From NCBI GenBank assembly GCA_900315635.1, contig OMZV01000001.1, forward strand, positions 62,001 through 126,000: DNA of 64,000 bases, in the 5' to 3' direction. The notes beneath the pieces were generated by a model. The model did no database searches. It saw only the letters and a program-made list of their open reading frames with translations, and had not been told where the DNA came from. Made by a program: the position numbers and the translations under genes. The stretch comes from an uncultured Prevotella sp. (GTDB taxonomy: Bacteria > Bacteroidota > Bacteroidia > Bacteroidales > Bacteroidaceae). Shown piece by piece: positions 36,081 through 43,932 of this stretch. Position 1 is the stretch's first letter; the number at the start of each line of letters is the position of its first letter.

Positions 36081-36218
36081 ATGAAACAAACAAAGAACCT
36101 GAGAATTTTCTTTTTAACTATTGCTGTTCTTGTTCTAGCATTTACTTCTTGTAGTAATGACGACGAACATGGACTGCAAAAGGAGTTGATTGGTCCTGTA
36201 TGCAGAAGCCATGAATAA
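36081..36218 (+). pseudogene. N-terminal remnant of a lipoprotein gene
   Basis: A 45-codon frame encodes a good lipoprotein signal (RIFFLTIAVLVLAFTSCSND with the lipobox Cys) followed by only about 20 residues before a stop. Full Bacteroidales surface lipoproteins continue much longer, so this looks like a 5' fragment. It lies immediately upstream of another, unrelated fragment, which suggests a deletion joining two gene pieces near 36195-36245. A genuine 45-residue lipoprotein cannot be excluded. Confidence 0.6.
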
Positions 36219-36244
36219 AACTTATGCTTCGATGGATACTTTGA

Positions 36245-36436
36245 ATTTCATGGGAGGATGCTTATTATACAGGATACAGCCGTGCCATCAGTCGTGCACG
36301 CAATTTCGGTGTTACTGTCTCGTTGCAACTTGGCAAGATGAAAGCGAAGGTCAAGCAGACCGACCGAACCATACAGAATGACGATATTGTCGGTGGTTCA
36401 GCCCCAGTGGCTCAGCAGAATAAACTGGGAGAATAA
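36245..36436 (+). pseudogene. C-terminal remnant of an outer-membrane receptor
   Basis: The frame is open for 63 codons without a start codon at its left end. The last strand and tail are typical of Bacteroidales TonB-dependent or OMP_b-brl_3 receptors: SRARNFGVTVSLQLGKMKAK then VKQTDRTIQNDDIVGGSAP and a stop. The intact receptor at 43933 has a comparable end (SISISWRFNSGRKYKKVERR). The piece is therefore a leftover of a larger gene, decayed by deletion. Confidence 0.65.
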
Positions 36437-36551
36437 ATCATTTGGACATAGATTCTCTTATCTATTTGTTGTAAAGAAATTTACGAAATTCCCAAGACAG
36501 GATCATTTGGAAATTCTGTCTTGTAAGTATCTGATAACCAGAGCTTCCGAG

Positions 36552-36639
36552 AAAGGTACCTTTTTGCGTTCTAATAAGTACCGTTTTACGTTGTAATAAG
36601 TACCGTTTTAGAGCGTAAAAAGGTACCTTTTACATTGCA
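36552..36639. repeat. 22-bp tandem repeat array, locus 1 (four units)
   Basis: Four contiguous units of exactly 22 bp start at 36552, 36574, 36596 and 36618. The central ones read ATAAGTACCGTTTTACGTTG-TA and a close variant; the outer ones have the palindromic core AAAGGTACCTTTT. There are no unique spacers, so it is not CRISPR. The same unit recurs at 55371-55480. It sits 72 nt upstream of the Wadjet-type operon promoter. Confidence 0.85.
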
Positions 36640-36710
36640 TTTTGGCGTCAGTTGCAATGCATGTAAATATATTTGTTGTACAATTATCCACGAGAATTCT
36701 AACTATTCAG

Positions 36711-36741
36711 TTGTCATTCTCAATTATTTTCCTTAACTTTG
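36711..36741 (+). promoter_or_regulatory. Promoter of the Wadjet-type operon
   Basis: TTG (36711-36713), a 20-nt spacer and TAACTTTG (36734-36741) match the consensus well. The jetA-like ATG is 30 nt further on. The defence operon therefore has its own constitutive-type promoter. Confidence 0.72.
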
Positions 36742-36771
36742 ACGGCAGAAATCAATTCAAAGGCTAAATAA

Positions 36772-37983
36772 ATGGAGACATTCCGGAACCTAAAAGAACT
36801 TATACGCTGGCTTAGTCGGGGACAGGCACTACTTGCTGATATGTTCAGCAAGCGGAAGACTGTGGCAATACGCTATGACGATGCTGTAGAAGTTCTTGAT
36901 GGCAATGAGGCTTACTTGCAGTTCCTTATCAACCATGGAGTTATTATCCGGAATGCCGACTCACTGGAGCTAGATGATACTTACCAAAAATTCTTCGAGA
37001 ATGTTCTTGCCATCAATGAGGATATTAATGTAGCATCGGTTCAGCAATATGTCAAAACACTCCATCTGAATATAGACTCATGGCTAGCCACTGACTCAGA
37101 GAAGCGTAAGGCACAGTTCATGCGTGAAATCCGTCATACGTTTCGGAATATCGACCTTGTAACACGAAAGAATGTCATCGACCTGAAGCGAAATATTGAT
37201 ACAACTTATAAGCAGGAACCAGACTTCAAGATAAAGAAGCTCCGTCTTAAAGATTTCGATGAAAAGCGCAAGCAAGTGGTAGCACTCATCAGTGAGACCG
37301 AGAAGATAATCGACTCACAGACAATCTTCTTTAAGACGGCAATGGATGTCGACTTGATGATGACCATTGCTGATGTTCGTACCGGTCTTCGTGAGACTAC
37401 CCACGGACTGATTTCAATCGGAGCACAAATCATCGACTATCTTAACCGAATAGATTATCAGAGCCGTATCGTCCGTAAGATACGCCAGCTCAAGTATATG
37501 CGCGACCAGCAGATGTTGACCGAAAGCACGGATATAGAAACACAGCTAGCAAGAATCAACGATGTTTGGATGGAAGCTCGTCCTAAGTACCGGACATTTG
37601 TTTCACTTGACTTCTTACGCAATGACGATTCGGCAATTGACATACTTGAAAAACTTCGCCATCGGTTATCGAAGAAAACCATAATACGTTCAAAACTTGC
37701 TGGTCCTATCGATGAAAGTTATTTGCACCCAACGAAAGATGAACGGCGAGTATTCAATCATCAGGAACTCATCAATGGATTCCTTGCCCAAAGTGTTGAT
37801 TTGTTTACTTATATATGGAACTATCCGTTTAAGACTGAAACACAGCAAGAGGAACGTCTGGTTCTCTTCCTTCAACTAGCTTCACAATATGACCGTGATG
37901 AGCGTTTCGAGCAGAGTACTGCATCAATAGCTGTCGGCGATCACACAATTATCTATCCATTAATCTACCCCTCAAAATCTTAG
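36772..37983 (+). CDS. Wadjet-type kleisin subunit (JetA/MksF-like)
   Basis: The 403-residue protein is the first gene of a four-gene SMC operon. It is mostly helical with no membrane segment. Its size and position match the kleisin (JetA/MksF) that bridges the SMC heads and recruits the KITE dimer. The N-terminus suggests a winged-helix (DAVEVLDGNEAYLQFLINHG). The middle is long helices (FDEKRKQVVALISETEKIID and YLNRIDYQSRIVRKIRQLKY). The C-terminus, SIAVGDHTIIYPLIYPSK, would be the second head-binding segment. The direct evidence is gene order and neighbours; the exact Pfam family (DUF3375, DUF5716 or MksF) needs a profile search. It is 32 nt before the next gene. Confidence 0.78.
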   Translation: METFRNLKELIRWLSRGQALLADMFSKRKTVAIRYDDAVEVLDGNEAYLQFLINHGVIIRNADSLELDDTYQKFFENVLAINEDINVASVQQYVKTLHLNIDSWLATDSEKRKAQFMREIRHTFRNIDLVTRKNVIDLKRNIDTTYKQEPDFKIKKLRLKDFDEKRKQVVALISETEKIIDSQTIFFKTAMDVDLMMTIADVRTGLRETTHGLISIGAQIIDYLNRIDYQSRIVRKIRQLKYMRDQQMLTESTDIETQLARINDVWMEARPKYRTFVSLDFLRNDDSAIDILEKLRHRLSKKTIIRSKLAGPIDESYLHPTKDERRVFNHQELINGFLAQSVDLFTYIWNYPFKTETQQEERLVLFLQLASQYDRDERFEQSTASIAVGDHTIIYPLIYPSKS

Positions 37984-38015
37984 CAACTCATATACTCAAA
38001 ATCTTACAAACTTAA

Positions 38016-38567
38016 ATGAAATACACTAGCGAAATATTCCAAAGACTATCCAACGGCAAGTTTATATCGGCAAACTCTATTGACCCAATGAATCGTTCAC
38101 TCTATCGAGACATAGAGGAGAACCAGCAGGACTATACCGATTATTTCTCGCAGATTGATTTCCTTCTCTGTGCAGGCGATGGCTACTTCTACTTTTCAAG
38201 GAAGGAAGCAAAGATAAATGTTGAGAATAAACTTCAAGGACTTTTGCAATGGATTGACTATCTTGATTTTCTAAAGTCTTATGATACCAGCTTTGATGTC
38301 GGTACTCAATTCAATATTGCTCAGATGGAAGTACAACTTCAGAGTAACCTTGAATTGAAGGATAAACTTCAAAACTTGTTCCCAGAAAAATCATCCAACC
38401 GTGACAAACTTGAAACATTAGTAGGAAAACTTGTTGACATGGGATTTGCCGAGCAGGTGAGTGAGATAGAAGGAATGTATCAGGTAACATCGGCATTCCA
38501 CTATATTGAGAATATTATCGATTGTGTGAACATTAGCGAGGAGGTTAGCGATGAGATACCTGAATAA
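38016..38567 (+). CDS. Wadjet-type KITE subunit (JetB/MksE-like)
   Basis: The 183-residue protein fits MksE/JetB (DUF4194-like), a tandem winged-helix partner of the kleisin. It opens with EIFQRLSNGKFISANS, contains YFSQIDFLLCAGDGYFYFSR, a helical LEGLLQ-type middle and LVGKLVDMGFAEQVSEIEGM followed by the strand YQVTSAFHYIENII. It ends with a 17-nt overlap into the SMC ATPase gene, indicating coupled translation. Assignment rests on size, fold pattern and operon context. Confidence 0.8.
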   Translation: MKYTSEIFQRLSNGKFISANSIDPMNRSLYRDIEENQQDYTDYFSQIDFLLCAGDGYFYFSRKEAKINVENKLQGLLQWIDYLDFLKSYDTSFDVGTQFNIAQMEVQLQSNLELKDKLQNLFPEKSSNRDKLETLVGKLVDMGFAEQVSEIEGMYQVTSAFHYIENIIDCVNISEEVSDEIPE

Positions 38568-41500
38568 GATTGTCTTTATAAACAGTGCCAACATAAAGTA
38601 TGCCGAGATAAATCTCGACGGCAATGTGCATTTCATAGGAACACAGGGAGTGGGCAAGTCAACCATCCTCCGTGCCATCCTTTTCTTCTATAACGCCAAC
38701 AAACAGAAGCTAGGTATCCGAACGCAACAAGGACAAAAACCTTTCGATGAGTTTTATTTGCCTAATCCGAACTCTTATATCCTTTATGAGGTCGTCCGTG
38801 AGAATGGAAAGTTCTTTATCATTGCCTTCCGTTCGCAAGGTCGTACAGCCTTCCGCTTTGTCGATTGCCCATACGAACGTCATTTCTTCATTGATGCCGA
38901 TGGTAATGCCGAATATGAATGGGGAAAGATAAGCCAGAATATAGGTGTAAGGGTATTTAAGAGCAATATCATCAGAACCCAACAGCAATATCTTGATATT
39001 CTCTATGGCAATAGCCAGTCGGTCAGTCGTGAGTTCCGCCGGTTCTCCATAATGGAAAGTGCGAAGTATCAGAATGTACCACGGACAATACAGAACATCT
39101 TCCTCAATCAGAGTCTTGAGAGTCAGGTCATAAAAGATATTATCATTGACTCAATGGATTTTGCCGACCGCAACAATATTGACTTGAACCAGATTCGTAC
39201 AGAAGTCAAAGACTTCCGTATGCAGTATGACGATATTAGCAAGTGGTATCGTAAGGAGAAGAACGGAACTGTCAAAGTGCGCAATGAAGCTGACCGTGTA
39301 CTTAATACTTACAGCATTTATGAGGCTTGCCGTAAGATGATTGCCGAATTTACTGGACAAACCATCTTCGCCTTGGACCGAGACCGTAATGAACTTCCAA
39401 AGCTTAACGATAAGATTGCAGAGACAGAACTTCTTCTCAGCAATAAACGTCGGGCTGCAGCCGAGGAATCACGCAAGTATAACAAACAACGTGATGACCT
39501 GAACCGTCAGGATGGAGCTCTGAAACAGATACTTGATGAAACCCGTAAGAAACAACAACATTATGCTGAGATTGGGATAGACAATATCATCAACAAGATA
39601 GAGCACGAGAATGAGTTCAACATCCGTCGTGATACTCTCAATGGTCAGATAGAGCAGCTCACAAGCAAGAACAAGGATGTGAAGGCAAAGTATGACCAAC
39701 TCAAACAAAAGGAGACTGATAGCCGCCGCCAACGTGAATCAGATTGTCAGCGAAGATTGTCTGAATTGAAAGTCAGTGTGGCTAATGAAGTCAGTGCTCT
39801 GCAAGGCAAATATGTTACTGATACAGCACAAATGGAGTCTGAGTATCAGAGCCATTTGCAAACCATTCAGGAAAAGCGCACCGCAATACAGGAAGAAATA
39901 TCTAACATTAAGGTTAGTAGAGAAAAAATCAAGACTTCTAATCCTTATGCACAACAGATGGATGAGAACCGCAAGCGCATCGACTCTCTCCGTGCCGATA
40001 ATCTTCGATTGCAGAAAGATTCATCGCAAAAGCAACGACAGATAGACCAGATTACCCACGAGGCTGAACTTGCACGTAAGGAACTAGAGGTAAGAGCCGA
40101 TTCTGATATTCGTGAGATTGACCATAATATCGCTTCGGTTAATGAAAATATCAGTCGTCTTGACCAATTACTCGAACGACAGAAAGGTTCATTCATTGAA
40201 TGGCTTGGCGATAATGTCAAAGGTTGGGAAAAGAACATCGGGAAGATTGCTGATGAAGAATCAGTTCTTTATAATACTTCTCTCAATCCTCGAAAGGGCA
40301 GCAATTCGGATTCTTTCTTTGGCATTCATGTTGATACCGACAGCATTGACCGTGAGGTTCGCACGCCATCAGATATAAAGAATGAAAAGTCAGAACTCGA
40401 AGGTAAAGTTTCTGACTTGAAAGCCAATATTGTTAAACGGCGTAAGCAACTAGAGGCAGATATTGAGCAAATGGAGAAGAAGCCAAGTTCTCAGCTCAAG
40501 CAACTCCGTGCCGACAAACGGAATATTGATGCCGAAATTCAAAGCATTCCGCCACGGATAAAAGCCGCTGAGGATGACCTTGCCCAGAAGTCGGAGCACC
40601 TTGCTAAGCATAGACAACAGAAGTTGGATGAGAATCTCAAGAGCCTCAATGATGCGACTGAGCGTTTGCAAAAGGCAGAGCAGGAACTCAAGTTGGAGAA
40701 TGAAAGTCACGATAAGCAGAAGGATAAACTGCAAAAAGCATTCAAGCATAACAAGAAAGAAATTCAATCAAGATTCTCTGCCCAAAAGTCTACCATTGAC
40801 AATGAACTCAAAGTCATTGCCTCTGAATCCGATAAACGGATTAAAGAACTCGATGCGATGATGGATCGAGAGTTGCACGGTCTTGGAGTAGATACAAGTC
40901 AGCTAGCTAGTCTTCGGGAACAATTGGAGAAGATTGAGACGGAGCTTCGTTTCATCAACCAGCACCGCAACGACTATATTTATTGGCAAAAAGATAAGGC
41001 TGAACTCTTCGACCATGAGCAAGAGAATAAGGACAAGCGCAAGGCATTGAAGGCAAAACTCGATGACCTCGATGACAAGTTTGCTGTGAGAAAACACAAA
41101 CTCGATGATGCCATACGAATGATTAGTGATGAATGTCGTCGTTTAAGTGAACAACAGAAGCAAATGCAATCAGCCATTCATGATACTGAGGGCTTTATGG
41201 CATCAGAATCATGGCCAAGGGAATTTGCTGAGAACAATATCATTGAGACGGTTAAGGCATTGTCGGAGATTCTCTCGGATTTGAAGAACAGGGTTATGAC
41301 TCTCAGCCGTAAGAGGGATTCTTTCATTAATGCTGTAAAACAGTTCAAAGCGAATTTCACACCACAGAACACTTTCCACTTTGCCACTGAATTCAATACA
41401 GAAAGTGATTATGCCAACTTTGCCGCAAACCTCTCCGAGTTTATCGGCAATGATATGATTGAAAGTTATCGTCAGCGAGTCAGTGACCATTACGCCCGTA

Positions 41501-42213
41501 TTCTTCGGACTATTGGCATAGAGACAGGGAACCTTATGAGTAATCGCAGTCAGGTTCAGGCGACAGTAAATGAGATTAATCGTGACTTCCGTGAGAACAA
41601 CTTTGTTGGAGTGGTCAAAGAAATTGAACTCCGCATTTCGGATAGCAGCGATCGACTGGTTCAACACCTGCTGGTCATCAAGAAGTTCAATGACGAGCAT
41701 GGCGACAGCATTGGCGAGATGGACTTGTTTACTGATGAGAGCCAGCGCACACAGAATAACCATCGTGCCGTGGAATTGTTGACTATGCTTATGGATGAAC
41801 TTGATGCCGACCAGAAGCGTGACCATGTAACTCTAGCCGATGTATTTAAACTAGAGTTCCGTGTCCACGAGAATGATAATGATACTGGTTGGGTGGAGCG
41901 ATTGTCGAATGTTGGCAGTGATGGAACTGATATTCTGGTAAAGGCAATGGTGAACATCATGCTCATCAATGTCTTTAAGAAGAAGGTGAGCAAACGCTTT
42001 GGCGACTTCCGCCTGCACTGCATGATGGACGAGATAGGTAAACTTCATCCTGACAACGTAGCAGGAATACTAGACTTTGCCAACAAGCGTAACATCTATC
42101 TTGTAAACAGCAGTCCAACGACATATAATGCCACGGCATACAAATACACCTACTCACTGAGCAAGGATAGTAATAACGTAACGGTTGTTAAGACTCTCAT
42201 GACAATACTCTGA
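38551..42213 (+). CDS. Wadjet-type SMC ATPase (JetC/MksB-like)
   Basis: The 1220-residue SMC-like ATPase has Walker A GTQGVGKST at residues 30-38 and Walker B LHCMMDEIG with Asp1160-Glu1161. Two long coiled-coil arms run from about 250 to 950 (many charged heptads, such as KNKDVKAKYDQLKQKETDSR), with a hinge/elbow region around residue 560-620. The ABC signature position reads SNVGSDGTDI (1119-1128) rather than a standard SGGQ-type loop. JetC/MksB subunits extrude DNA loops and test plasmid size before cleavage by the Toprim subunit. It is 6 nt before the fourth gene. Confidence 0.9.
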   Translation: MRYLNKIVFINSANIKYAEINLDGNVHFIGTQGVGKSTILRAILFFYNANKQKLGIRTQQGQKPFDEFYLPNPNSYILYEVVRENGKFFIIAFRSQGRTAFRFVDCPYERHFFIDADGNAEYEWGKISQNIGVRVFKSNIIRTQQQYLDILYGNSQSVSREFRRFSIMESAKYQNVPRTIQNIFLNQSLESQVIKDIIIDSMDFADRNNIDLNQIRTEVKDFRMQYDDISKWYRKEKNGTVKVRNEADRVLNTYSIYEACRKMIAEFTGQTIFALDRDRNELPKLNDKIAETELLLSNKRRAAAEESRKYNKQRDDLNRQDGALKQILDETRKKQQHYAEIGIDNIINKIEHENEFNIRRDTLNGQIEQLTSKNKDVKAKYDQLKQKETDSRRQRESDCQRRLSELKVSVANEVSALQGKYVTDTAQMESEYQSHLQTIQEKRTAIQEEISNIKVSREKIKTSNPYAQQMDENRKRIDSLRADNLRLQKDSSQKQRQIDQITHEAELARKELEVRADSDIREIDHNIASVNENISRLDQLLERQKGSFIEWLGDNVKGWEKNIGKIADEESVLYNTSLNPRKGSNSDSFFGIHVDTDSIDREVRTPSDIKNEKSELEGKVSDLKANIVKRRKQLEADIEQMEKKPSSQLKQLRADKRNIDAEIQSIPPRIKAAEDDLAQKSEHLAKHRQQKLDENLKSLNDATERLQKAEQELKLENESHDKQKDKLQKAFKHNKKEIQSRFSAQKSTIDNELKVIASESDKRIKELDAMMDRELHGLGVDTSQLASLREQLEKIETELRFINQHRNDYIYWQKDKAELFDHEQENKDKRKALKAKLDDLDDKFAVRKHKLDDAIRMISDECRRLSEQQKQMQSAIHDTEGFMASESWPREFAENNIIETVKALSEILSDLKNRVMTLSRKRDSFINAVKQFKANFTPQNTFHFATEFNTESDYANFAANLSEFIGNDMIESYRQRVSDHYARILRTIGIETGNLMSNRSQVQATVNEINRDFRENNFVGVVKEIELRISDSSDRLVQHLLVIKKFNDEHGDSIGEMDLFTDESQRTQNNHRAVELLTMLMDELDADQKRDHVTLADVFKLEFRVHENDNDTGWVERLSNVGSDGTDILVKAMVNIMLINVFKKKVSKRFGDFRLHCMMDEIGKLHPDNVAGILDFANKRNIYLVNSSPTTYNATAYKYTYSLSKDSNNVTVVKTLMTIL

Positions 42214-42219
42214 TAAAAG

Positions 42220-43098
42220 ATGAAGATAGGTAACGGTCTTTTGAAAAACTTTATTCGCTTGTCGGATGGTGAATCTGTGCCAGCAAGTGCATTGAAATCA
42301 TTCCGTGATTTACAGCGTTTATGTGATGACGGAATCCTTTCGACGATTGTACATGGTAGCAGGCGTAGCTATAAATGTGCTAATCGAGGGATGTTTCTTG
42401 ACTTTCTTGCAAGCGAATACAACATACATAATCTTGAAGCCATTCAAGAGATGTTAACCTCAAACGAGGCTAACCGTGCCAAGCAAGTGGAACTTACCGG
42501 TGACAGCAAGTTCGTTAAGCAGAGGGTAATGAAAGGCTTTCTCGTAAATAGCTATGAGCCAATCGACGCCACACTCAACGACACACCGTTTATCATTAAT
42601 CCTCCAGACGGCACTTATGTTTTCGTCTATGATTATGAAGCGTTTACTATTCCTTCAGATGTGCTAATAATAGGAATAGAAAACAGCGAGAACTTCAGAC
42701 GGATTAGCCAACAGAAATGGCTGTTCGATGAGATGTATCCCAATCGGCAAATTCTGTTTGTTTCCCGTTATCCTCAGAATGAAAGCCGGGACTTGGTGCG
42801 TTGGCTTCAATCAATAGGCAATGAGTATGTCCACTTTGGTGACCTCGACCTTGCTGGTATCCGCATCTTTATCACTGAGTTCTATCGCTATTTGGGAGAA
42901 CGCTCATCGTTCCTGATTCCTCCTGATTATGAAGAACGTATCAAGAATGGAAGTCGTGAACGCTATGATGTCCAACTGACAACGACAAAGAATATGATAA
43001 TCAATGACCCACGCTTAAGAGCCCTTGCTGCCTGCATACATAAATATCATCGTGGTTATGACCAGGAAGGCTATATAAGAACACGACAACAATTCTAA
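42220..43098 (+). CDS. Wadjet-type Toprim nuclease (JetD/MksG-like)
   Basis: The 292-residue protein has an N-terminal winged-helix-like part (about 1-110) and a Toprim domain. Toprim marks are Glu154 in LIIGIENSENF, the DxD pair in YVHFGDLDLAGIRIF (208-210), and a late acidic motif YDQEGYI (280-286). These match the topoisomerase VI A-like cleavage subunit JetD/MksG, which cuts closed circular plasmids. It is shorter than the roughly 390-residue type I JetD, so the N-terminal arm is reduced. It ends 16 nt before the regulator gene. Confidence 0.88.
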   Translation: MKIGNGLLKNFIRLSDGESVPASALKSFRDLQRLCDDGILSTIVHGSRRSYKCANRGMFLDFLASEYNIHNLEAIQEMLTSNEANRAKQVELTGDSKFVKQRVMKGFLVNSYEPIDATLNDTPFIINPPDGTYVFVYDYEAFTIPSDVLIIGIENSENFRRISQQKWLFDEMYPNRQILFVSRYPQNESRDLVRWLQSIGNEYVHFGDLDLAGIRIFITEFYRYLGERSSFLIPPDYEERIKNGSRERYDVQLTTTKNMIINDPRLRALAACIHKYHRGYDQEGYIRTRQQF

Positions 43099-43114
43099 AC
43101 ATAATTAGCAGATT

Positions 43115-43849
43115 ATGAAACCATACCATTCCATATTACTTTTCGCATTGATTGTTTGCAGTTCGATTATTGCAAGTTTGCATAGTTATAGTTGTGCCGA
43201 GAACTACATCGTTGCCGACATGAATCAGGCGTTGGAGAAAACTCTTGAGGAAAAGGAAGGACGATGGATAACGCCTGATACCATAACCGATTATCGGAGT
43301 CATTTGCAGATAGCTGCTTTGAGGCGGACCTCGGTAGTAAGTTATGCTGTTGATGACAAGAACTTTGGACTATGCAGTAAACGAATAAAATTGAAAGGTG
43401 TCGGATTCCAGAGTTATGCTAATTGCTCAATGGCATCGGTTTTTGCTATGTCCGACCAACGGCTTTCGGCATTCCTCACTTTGCTGGCAATGCTCTGGGC
43501 TGCAATATCTTTCAGGTATTTCAGACGTAGTAAAGACAATGTTTGTCAAGAGGGCATAACTGTCTTGGGAAGATTGAAGTTTGATGAATCATCCGACATG
43601 TTCCTCACGATGGACAACAAAGAAGTTAGCCTTACTCCGATGCAACGCCAACTGCTTACCATGTTTTTCCAAGCAGATAATCACCAACTAAGTAAGCAGA
43701 TAATTGCTGATGCCCTTTGGCCTAAGAAACCGGACGCTTCCGATACCCTTTATACTCTTATCCGTCGAATCCGTCCGATACTTGCTGATAATGGCTTAAA
43801 AATCACTTCGGGCAGAGGAAAAGATTATCAGTTGACCGATATTAGCTAA
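43115..43849 (+). CDS. Membrane-anchored winged-helix transcription regulator
   Basis: The 244-residue protein has two membrane helices (about 5-22 and 116-135) around a periplasmic domain of about 90 residues containing several Cys (27, 87, 104). A cytoplasmic winged-helix domain of the OmpR/PhoB kind follows at 145-242: LTPMQRQLLTMFFQ, KQIIADALWPKKPDASDTLY, TLIRRIRPILADNGLKITSG and GKDYQL. The order is a mirror image of ToxR, in which the DNA-binding domain is N-terminal. The next gene encodes a receptor whose promoter region begins with three 11-bp-spaced boxes right after this stop codon; that is probably its target. Confidence 0.83.
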   Translation: MKPYHSILLFALIVCSSIIASLHSYSCAENYIVADMNQALEKTLEEKEGRWITPDTITDYRSHLQIAALRRTSVVSYAVDDKNFGLCSKRIKLKGVGFQSYANCSMASVFAMSDQRLSAFLTLLAMLWAAISFRYFRRSKDNVCQEGITVLGRLKFDESSDMFLTMDNKEVSLTPMQRQLLTMFFQADNHQLSKQIIADALWPKKPDASDTLYTLIRRIRPILADNGLKITSGRGKDYQLTDIS

Positions 43850-43851
43850 TA

Positions 43852-43878
43852 GTCAGGTAATTGTCAGACAAATGTCAG
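43852..43878. promoter_or_regulatory. Three GTCAG boxes phased at exactly 11 bp
   Basis: GTCAG occurs at 43852-43856, 43863-43867 and 43874-43878, within TAGTCAGGTAA, TTGTCAGACAA and ATGTCAGCTAA. The 11-bp period is one helical turn, as in Pho-box-like sites bound by tandem OmpR/PhoB-type winged helices. The array lies 32 bp upstream of the -7 box of the receptor gene, so it covers the weak -33 region. Confidence 0.7.
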
Positions 43879-43910
43879 CTAAGATTTTAGGGTTGACATC
43901 GGCTAATATG

Positions 43911-43918
43911 TACCTTTG
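43911..43918 (+). promoter_or_regulatory. -7 box of the outer-membrane receptor promoter
   Basis: TACCTTTG matches the consensus; no TTG is present at the proper -33 distance. The start codon is 14 nt downstream. A weak -33 plus upstream boxes suggests activator dependence. Confidence 0.62.
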
Positions 43919-43932
43919 TCCGAAAAAAGAAG

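Noticed and set aside
36190-36596. Two short open frames (63 and 72 codons) between the remnants and the Wadjet operon
   Set aside because: They cross the pseudogene fragment out of frame or run into the 22-bp repeats; the protein-like sequence is in another frame.
36552-36639. CRISPR array
   Set aside because: Units of 22 bp are directly adjacent with no unique spacers, and no cas genes are present in the window.
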